Assembly: GCA_000434735.1 (NCBI GenBank)
Contig: FR881236.1
Location: forward strand, 40,657-50,624
DNA from: Bacteroides sp. CAG:530
GTDB taxonomy: Bacteria > Bacteroidota > Bacteroidia > Bacteroidales > Bacteroidaceae
Direction: 5' to 3'
Length of the DNA stretch: 9,968 nt
Part shown: positions 6,419-9,968 of the stretch, in pieces
Position numbering within the stretch: the stretch's first letter is position 1
Layout of the letters: each line of letters starts with the position of its first letter
Position numbers and translations under genes: made by a program
Notes under the pieces: generated by a model
Databases searched by the model: none
Told to the model about the DNA's origin: nothing
Seen by the model: the letters and a program-made list of their open reading frames with translations, nothing else

Positions 6419-7719
6419 TTCCGTTCCTCCTTTCCTGCCGTTGCGTGCAACGGGTGTTCATTAAAGTATTTCACCAGTCGGCTCTTCTTGTAGAAATTGT
6501 CTATGTTCTGTTTCAGCACACTGTCGTCCTGAAAGACATCTCTTATGCCGCAATCCCTGTACTTGGCGTTCTCCGGCTTATGGAATCCCAGCAGGTTACG
6601 GTCAAGATAAGGCAGGTCACCCTTATGGCTCAGCCACATGTGAAGCTGCCAGACGAACTCTGTCCACCCCACGTTCACGCCTGCGTCAGTCTTTGCAGCA
6701 TAAGTCATGTTACTGTCGTGCGAGTAGTCAAAACAGTGCATAAACTCGTGCGCAATAGATTCCCATCCGCTGAACGAGGCGTAATGTCCGTAGAAATTCC
6801 AGTCGGTCACCGTCCATGCGTTACCGCCTCCCAGACCGCCGTATGCCGGGCTGCTCTGTCCAAGCACGAAGTTGCGTGCCGCCTTAAACCTGGCTTTCTC
6901 AGCCTGATACTTCTCGGCCGTGAACACCTCCTTATTATTATTGTACAGATCGCCTCCCATCACCTCGGCAAAGTGCGACATCACGTAGTCGTACTCGGCG
7001 GTAGTCATCATATAGGCGTAGTTGGTAACTATCACCACCCATTCTCGTGCGTAGATGGGGCGCATTTCCCTGAAGCTGCAGCTTTCTCCGGCAGTTGGTG
7101 TCCAACTGTAGTTAGAGAAGCTGCACGTCCACTTGGCGTCTATACGCTGCAGTTTCTTCAGATGTTCGTCGTCACTGATAAGGCGTACCGCCATCCGTTT
7201 CATGTCGAGGTGCGGACATTCAAAGCTCACGAATCCGCCGTTGGCGCTGCGCCACACGTTTCGCTTGCCCACCCACGATGGTTTGAACTCGAAGCGTGAG
7301 AAAGCGGGTATTGAGTCGAAGTAAGCCACCGGCAGATATTCGCCCGCTTCGGGGATTAACATCTCCAGTTTAACCTTATAGACGGTCTTTGCCGACCAGC
7401 TGGTTATGCGCAGCGAGTCGTCTTCGGCGGTCTGTTTCACGCTGATAAGCTCATCGGTACGGAATGTATAGTCCGCCTTATTCACTATTGCCGCAGACGG
7501 GTCGGCAAGGTTCAATATGCGCCGCGCTTGTTCAGCCGGCAACTTTCCGTAAGTTACCGTATCGGTTCTGAAATCGTCATGAAACGGAATTTCAATATCG
7601 TTATACACCGTCTTGTCATCATAGACGGTAGAGCACGCCACTGTAAACATGGTAGTACCCAGCATCGCTATCACCGCTTTGGCATTAGTAAATGAGTGAT
7701 GTTTTCTTTTTAAGTTCAT
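6415..7719 (-). CDS. Putative zinc metallopeptidase lipoprotein (HExxH)
   Basis: A 434-residue protein. Residues 1-29 (MNLKRKHHSF...FTVAC) form a lipoprotein signal peptide with Cys29 as the lipid site. The central part (50-230) is beta-rich, without recognised motifs. AHEFMHCFDYSHD at 323-335 contains a zinc-metalloprotease core HExxH (His324, Glu325, His328). A further His334 sits at the spacing of the metzincin third ligand (HExxHxxxxxH), but Asp replaces the usual Gly at position 8. GWTEF (351-355) offers Glu354 as an alternative gluzincin-type third ligand. Similar lipoproteins annotated as putative zinc-binding metallopeptidases occur in Bacteroidales; I cannot name the exact family. 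I chose the ATG at 7719: a TTG at 7746 is in frame but overlaps the terminator U-tract and -7 candidate upstream. It overlaps the propeller lipoprotein gene by 4 bp and shares its GC-rich composition. Confidence 0.8.
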   Translation of the reverse strand: MNLKRKHHSFTNAKAVIAMLGTTMFTVACSTVYDDKTVYNDIEIPFHDDFRTDTVTYGKLPAEQARRILNLADPSAAIVNKADYTFRTDELISVKQTAEDDSLRITSWSAKTVYKVKLEMLIPEAGEYLPVAYFDSIPAFSRFEFKPSWVGKRNVWRSANGGFVSFECPHLDMKRMAVRLISDDEHLKKLQRIDAKWTCSFSNYSWTPTAGESCSFREMRPIYAREWVVIVTNYAYMMTTAEYDYVMSHFAEVMGGDLYNNNKEVFTAEKYQAEKARFKAARNFVLGQSSPAYGGLGGGNAWTVTDWNFYGHYASFSGWESIAHEFMHCFDYSHDSNMTYAAKTDAGVNVGWTEFVWQLHMWLSHKGDLPYLDRNLLGFHKPENAKYRDCGIRDVFQDDSVLKQNIDNFYKKSRLVKYFNEHPLHATAGKEERK

Positions 7720-7743
7720 ATATTGTTTTTTTGTGTTATTATA

Positions 7744-7751
7744 CAAAAATA
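7744..7751 (-). promoter_or_regulatory. Possible -7 element for the metallopeptidase operon
   Basis: TATTTTTG on the minus strand fits TAnnTTTG and lies 25 bp before the ATG at 7719. It coincides with the T-rich tail of the terminator at 7761-7792, and no -33 TTTG is present, so the match may be accidental. Confidence 0.3.
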
Positions 7752-7792
7752 ATAAAAAGCGGAAGCCCCCGTCTTCACAGACAAGAGCTTCC
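7744..7792 (-). terminator. Strong intrinsic terminator with GNRA loop, minus strand
   Basis: In minus-strand RNA the 14-nt arms GGAAGCUCUUGUCU and AGACGGGGGCUUCC pair at every position (four pairs from UCUU/GGGG, three of them wobble) around a GUGA tetraloop. GCUUUUUAUUAUUUUUG follows. In plus-strand RNA the same block would be AAGA opposite CCCC and cannot pair. It therefore terminates a transcript entering from 8194 and above, just before the metallopeptidase gene. Confidence 0.87.
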
Positions 7793-7879
7793 TTTTATAA
7801 CTGTGATTCTAACACATCGTTGCATACGCTTATGCAACTAACTAAACTGTGGGACCTGCAACAAATGCAGGCAGAGATT

Positions 7880-7990
7880 TTAAATAATTAAAATAGATAA
7901 AAAGTCCCTTACTTTCACAAGCTGAGGACTAATCTTTTCCCTCGTTTTTTTTATAAACGAGAATAAATAAGTACTTTTCAAAATCCACAT
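7880..7990 (-). CDS. Candidate 36-residue small ORF with buried start site
   Basis: The reading frame starts MWILKSTYLFSFIKKTREKI, continues SPQLVKVRDFLSILII and ends at TAA. The peptide is basic in the middle with hydrophobic ends. The main support is an AAGGAG Shine-Dalgarno 8 nt before the ATG, unusual here because the neighbouring genes show none. The Shine-Dalgarno and the AUG lie in opposite arms of one hairpin. No homolog is recognised. It may be a regulatory leader peptide, a small membrane-active protein, or chance; coding statistics are meaningless at this length. Confidence 0.3.
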   Translation of the reverse strand: MWILKSTYLFSFIKKTREKISPQLVKVRDFLSILII

Positions 7991-8010
7991 AAGGATTACT
8001 CCTTATTATG
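7986..8010 (-). promoter_or_regulatory. Hairpin sequestering the ribosome-binding site of the small ORF
   Basis: Minus-strand RNA AUAAGGA-GUAA-UCCUUAU forms a perfect 7-bp stem with a GNRA-type loop. It extends to 10 bp (CAU/GUG) past one bulged A. The 5' arm and loop contain AAGGAG; the 3' side contains the start codon AUG at 7990-7988. The fold would block translation until opened, the logic of an RNA thermometer or regulated leader. Function is inferred from the geometry only. Confidence 0.35.
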
Positions 8011-8121
8011 AATATCATTTTGCTAGAAGTTAAAGCTGCACCCGGGCTCTCACAAGTTATGGTGCAGCCATTTCACTCTCTTTGGTTGAGTGATTTTAAA
8101 TTATAATAATTCCACTAAACT

Positions 8122-8151
8122 AGAATCCGCACATAGGGCAGTACGGATTCT
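8122..8151 (-). terminator. Possible weak terminator after the 138-aa membrane protein gene
   Basis: AGAATCCG/CGGATTCT is a perfect 8-bp inverted repeat. In minus-strand RNA three more pairs (UAC/GUG) extend it to 11 bp. It begins 44 nt after the stop at 8195. The following sequence (AGTTTAGTGG) is not a proper T-tract, so termination may be inefficient and read-through into the structured region likely. Confidence 0.35.
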
Positions 8152-8194
8152 TTGGCGACGTTTCGCAACGGCGCTTATCATTGTGACTTTGTTC

Positions 8195-8611
8195 TTATAA
8201 GTCCCATATAGATTTTATCGGCGGCAATTCCTTCTTCCAGTACCACTTGCGCCAGGCGAATCGTTTGCGCATAACGAAGTAGCACACCTCTTCACACTCT
8301 TTTTCCGCCTCGAAATTAAACGCCGAGTGTCCCAGTTTCAGCATTTCCGCCCAGTAGAGAATGTAGTAGGCAAACAGCGGCAGCAGTGCCAGTCCCCACC
8401 ACACAAACAATCCCAGCAGTACTGATGGCAACAGAGTCACCCAGAAGCATTCGGCATACTGGCGGCAGTGTATTTGTGTTTCCATCACGTCCCATATACT
8501 TTTATCCGTATGCGAAACGGTGGTGAAAGTCACGCCCATCAGTGTGACGTAGTCGTAAGGGTTTAGCCGGCCGGTGAAAAGCCGTGCTATCTTACTGTCA
8601 TACATTATCAT
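8195..8611 (-). CDS. Hypothetical small membrane protein with two TM segments
   Basis: A 138-residue protein with an N-terminal soluble part (1-54) and two closely spaced hydrophobic segments at about 56-72 and 73-90 (WVTLLPSVLLGLFVWWGLAL then LPLFAYYILYWAEML). These probably form a membrane hairpin in the inner membrane. A basic/aromatic tail follows (RKRFAWRKWYWKKELPPIKS). The tail section HSAFNFEAEKECEE...RKRFAW loosely recalls small Bacteroidetes membrane proteins of unknown function; this is an impression, not an identification. No signal peptide or lipobox. Start is ATG ATA ATG, so residue 3 is an equally good start. It follows the second PepSY-like lipoprotein gene by 22 bp on the same strand, suggesting one transcript. 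Confidence 0.72.
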   Translation of the reverse strand: MIMYDSKIARLFTGRLNPYDYVTLMGVTFTTVSHTDKSIWDVMETQIHCRQYAECFWVTLLPSVLLGLFVWWGLALLPLFAYYILYWAEMLKLGHSAFNFEAEKECEEVCYFVMRKRFAWRKWYWKKELPPIKSIWDL

Positions 8612-8633
8612 AAGTTACAGTTTTTTTTTAGAA

Positions 8634-9077
8634 TTAATGTTCAGTTATCAGGTGTCCTGCACCTACAAATGTGCAGTGCACGTTATAGTACGATCCTCTC
8701 CTGGTTATGTTTATCTCGTAGCCGCTTGGCAGCTTTTCCGCTTTGCGCACTACAGCGTCAGGGTATCGGTTGTCAATGTAAGTAATTATGTTTTCTGGCA
8801 GAACACCATTTGGCAGAGCGGAGAACTTACAGTCCAAGCTTGTCCATTCGCCCCTCCCGTCGAATTCCAGCTTCGCACCGTCAGTCAGGTACGCCTCAAA
8901 TCCAGTCGCTCCGTTATCTTTATTTTGTACTATGCGTACACATTCCATATCTTGAAAGTATAACCCGATGAACTGCCGGGCTTTCTCTGGCAGTGCGTCG
9001 TAGCTTATTTCTTTCACGCTACCACCGCACGATGCCATGACAAGTGACAACAGCAGCGGCAATAGCGTTTTTTCCAT
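8634..9077 (-). CDS. PepSY-like lipoprotein (second of a tandem pair)
   Basis: A 147-residue lipoprotein from the ATG at 9077 (MEKTLLPLLLSLVMASC, lipid Cys17). An upstream in-frame ATG at 9101 would add eight residues that spoil the signal peptide, so the shorter start is preferred. The mature part has two half-repeats of the Bacteroidetes PepSY-like/DUF2874 fold, related in shape to beta-lactamase-inhibitor proteins. The first is ALPEKARQFIGLYFQDMECV...EFDGRGEWTSLDC and the second LPENIITYIDNRYPDAVVRKAEK...GYEINI. Such proteins are periplasmic and of unknown role. It shares 61 of 103 aligned residues with the upstream paralog. Its last strand is degenerate (YYNVHCTFVGA where the paralog has YYDKQGVFIRA), and its tail differs, suggesting relaxed constraint. 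Confidence 0.85.
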   Translation of the reverse strand: MEKTLLPLLLSLVMASCGGSVKEISYDALPEKARQFIGLYFQDMECVRIVQNKDNGATGFEAYLTDGAKLEFDGRGEWTSLDCKFSALPNGVLPENIITYIDNRYPDAVVRKAEKLPSGYEINITRRGSYYNVHCTFVGAGHLITEH

Positions 9078-9138
9078 TAAATAAAGCCTTGCCATAATCA
9101 CATCATTATTAACGTATCAATACGTAACGGACGGCATA

Positions 9139-9588
9139 TCACCAATCCATCACAGCACGGATAAACACGCCTTGCTTGTCGTAATACAGTTCCCATCCGT
9201 TAATGTCTATCTCGTATCCACCCAGTTGCTTTTCTGCTTTATGCACTACGGCGTTTGGGTAACGGTTGGCTATGTCTGTCATTATCGCTTCTGGCAATAT
9301 TCCTGCCGGCATGGTGGTAAACTTGCAGTCCACGCTTGTCCACACGCCTTTGGTACAGAACTCTATTTCTGTTCCGTCGTTAAGGTACACATCATATTCT
9401 ATGATACCGTTGTCTTTCTCTTGCACTATGCGTGCACATTCGGTTTTTGGGAAATATTGTTTTATGAACTGCTGCGCCTGCTGCGGCAGGGCTTCAAAGC
9501 TGATTTCCTTATCTCTTGCGCTGCACGAAGCGGTTATCAGTGCCACGAACAGCAGTAATATGGTTTTTATAAAAATCAAATGTTTCAT
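9139..9588 (-). CDS. PepSY-like lipoprotein (first of a tandem pair)
   Basis: A 149-residue lipoprotein. The signal peptide MKHLIFIKTILLLFVALITA is followed by SC, giving lipid Cys22. The mature domain is a typical Bacteroidetes PepSY-like (DUF2874) duplication: ALPQQAQQFIKQYFPKTECA plus the strands VYLNDGTEIEF and GVWTSVDC form the first half; LPEAIMTDIANRYPNAVVHK plus GGYEIDI and ELYYDKQGVFI the second. Family structures resemble beta-lactamase inhibitors, but no inhibitory function is established. It precedes a 59%-identical paralog by 61 bp, a local gene duplication. Its start lies only about 15 nt after the T-tract of a strong terminator, leaving no obvious promoter of its own. Confidence 0.87.
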   Translation of the reverse strand: MKHLIFIKTILLLFVALITASCSARDKEISFEALPQQAQQFIKQYFPKTECARIVQEKDNGIIEYDVYLNDGTEIEFCTKGVWTSVDCKFTTMPAGILPEAIMTDIANRYPNAVVHKAEKQLGGYEIDINGWELYYDKQGVFIRAVMDW

Positions 9589-9600
9589 AATCGTTTTGGT

Positions 9601-9660
9601 ATTAAAAAAGCCATTACCCCGAAGAGAACACTTTAAGTCCCCTTCGGGGCAATGGCTTTA
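9601..9660 (-). terminator. Very strong intrinsic terminator after the Rpn-family gene
   Basis: AAAGCCATT (9607-9615) pairs with AATGGCTTT (9651-9659). CCCCGAAG (9617-9624) pairs with CTTCGGGG (9642-9649) across one A/C mismatch. Six inner pairs, two of them G-U and valid only in minus-strand RNA, extend it further. The minus-strand tail is a run of six T. It lies about 36 bp after the stop of the Rpn-type gene. Confidence 0.9.
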
Positions 9661-9695
9661 TATTAGGAATAAGTTTTTCTTTTGTCTCGTTTCGG

Positions 9696-9968
9696 CTACA
9701 GGGCTTCTATGTCTTCTGCCGAGAGTCCGGTAATGGTGGCTATGGTGGCGGTAGGTATGCCGGCGGCTTTCATGCCGGCGGCGGTTTTACGTATACCTTC
9801 GCTGATACCGTCTTCCTTACCTTTCTCCACGCCTCGTGCCCATCCTTCGGCTATGCCTTCGGCACGACCTTCTATGCGGCCCTCTTCTTTTGCGGAGTCT
9901 ATTTCGTCGTTCTGCACCATCTGGTCTAGCAGGTGTGCTTTGTAGGCCGCCTGTTCCGTTTCCGACAT
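9696..9968 (-). CDS. Rpn/PD-(D/E)XK transposase-family protein, C-terminal part
   Basis: The last 90 codons or so of a gene cut by the right edge. The window ends at an ATG, but this Met is probably internal: full-length relatives are about 290-330 residues with the nuclease core upstream. What is visible is the tail typical of Rpn family recombination-promoting nucleases/PD-(D/E)XK transposases. A helix (MSETEQAAYKAHLLDQ) comes first. A charged Gly-Glu repeat follows (EEGRIEGRAEGIAEGWARG then VEKGKEDGISEG, residues 28-58), then a small terminal domain (AAGMKAAGIPTATIATITGL, then SAEDIEAL). The nuclease residues themselves are not in the window. The gene is followed by a very strong terminator. 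Such genes are common, multicopy and often associated with genome rearrangement. Confidence 0.82.
   Translation of the reverse strand: MSETEQAAYKAHLLDQMVQNDEIDSAKEEGRIEGRAEGIAEGWARGVEKGKEDGISEGIRKTAAGMKAAGIPTATIATITGLSAEDIEAL

Larger units (their letters stand above)
7793..8194 (-). other. Hairpin-dense intergenic region, candidate structured RNA or long 3' UTR
   Basis: No conventional gene is present in this stretch. Inverted repeats seen are: GTTGCATA/TATGCAAC (7819-7838, CGCT loop), CCTGCA/TGCAGG (7855-7871), ATTTTAA/TTAAAAT (7877-7894), CTCGTTT/AAACGAG (7941-7961), ATAAGGA/TCCTTAT (7989-8006), GCTGCACC/GGTGCAGC (8035-8068), TCACTC/GAGTGA (8073-8093) and AGAATCCG/CGGATTCT (8122-8151). GGGAC (7851-7855) and GTCCC (7906-7910) can close a three-way junction over two of them. 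The downstream terminator at 7761-7792 works on the minus strand, and wobble extensions at two hairpins also favour that strand. It could be a long 3' UTR of the 8195-8611 gene, an independent small RNA, or the leader of the metallopeptidase operon. I recognise no known RNA family. Confidence 0.45.

Noticed and set aside
6445..7299. 284-codon open frame on the plus strand
   Set aside because: It is antisense to the metallopeptidase gene, which has a lipobox, HExxH motif and an operon partner. GC-rich sequence makes stop-free antisense frames common, and the product shows no recognisable domain.
7720..7746. TTG start giving a nine-residue longer metallopeptidase
   Set aside because: The TTG lies in the T-tract of the upstream terminator, and the extension would place an unusual segment before a normal signal peptide.
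8008..8106. 32-codon plus-strand frame starting ATGAATATC
   Set aside because: It has no good ribosome-binding site, and the wobble evidence and terminator point to minus-strand transcription here.
4040..8151. Shared AATCCG hairpins at 4049-4084 and 8122-8151 as a dispersed repeat family
   Set aside because: Only the outer six to eight bases agree; loops and flanks differ, and short GC-rich terminator arms recur by chance.
7793..8194. CRISPR array or integron attC-like site
   Set aside because: The hairpins differ in sequence and spacing, there is no repeated unit, and the arms do not match attC core consensus.
8634..8700. Possible frameshift at the end of the second PepSY-like gene
   Set aside because: The divergent tail still aligns without a gap to the paralog (YYN-x-x-x-x-F against YYD-x-x-x-x-F), so substitutions explain it.

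Overview
The window looks like a chromosomal segment from a gut Bacteroidales bacterium (Bacteroides/Phocaeicola/Prevotella type). The evidence is Bacteroidetes-type proteins (HU-related DNA-binding protein, PepSY-like lipoproteins, Rpn-type nuclease/transposase C-terminus), lipoproteins with signal peptides ending in a lipobox cysteine, TAnnTTTG-type -7 promoter elements, and mostly weak or absent Shine-Dalgarno sequences. All assignments come from reading motifs; no database search was run.

Left part (1-2611, all minus strand): pepT (peptidase T), a strand-specific intrinsic terminator, gcvT (T-protein of the glycine cleavage system), then 41 bp further the first 47 codons of a lipoprotein beta-hexosaminidase (GH20) that runs off the left edge. 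A divergent intergenic region (2612-2820) carries a candidate promoter for pepT and one for the only confident plus-strand gene, a stand-alone Omp85-type outer-membrane barrel (2821-4029). That gene ends at a bidirectional terminator.

Middle part (4133-7719, minus strand): an HU-related DNA-binding protein whose -7 element abuts a 28-bp palindrome (likely operator), an unrecognised 142-aa protein with a faint XRE-like helix-turn-helix pattern, and a GC-rich two-gene lipoprotein operon joined by an ATGA overlap. The operon encodes a putative zinc metallopeptidase (HExxHxxDxxH) followed by a six-bladed beta-propeller lipoprotein.

Right part (7720-9968, minus strand): 475 bp with no conventional gene but many hairpins. 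It ends in a strong minus-strand terminator with a GNRA loop and holds a candidate 36-codon ORF whose good Shine-Dalgarno and AUG are both buried in a hairpin. Upstream of it lie a small two-TM membrane protein and two tandem PepSY-like lipoproteins (59% identical over 103 residues by hand alignment). A very strong terminator then separates these from the C-terminal part of an Rpn/PD-(D/E)XK transposase-family protein cut by the right edge.

The genes do not form one pathway. The left part is conserved housekeeping, while the right two-thirds is cell-envelope and accessory content. The most unusual stretch is the structured intergenic RNA region at 7744-8194.
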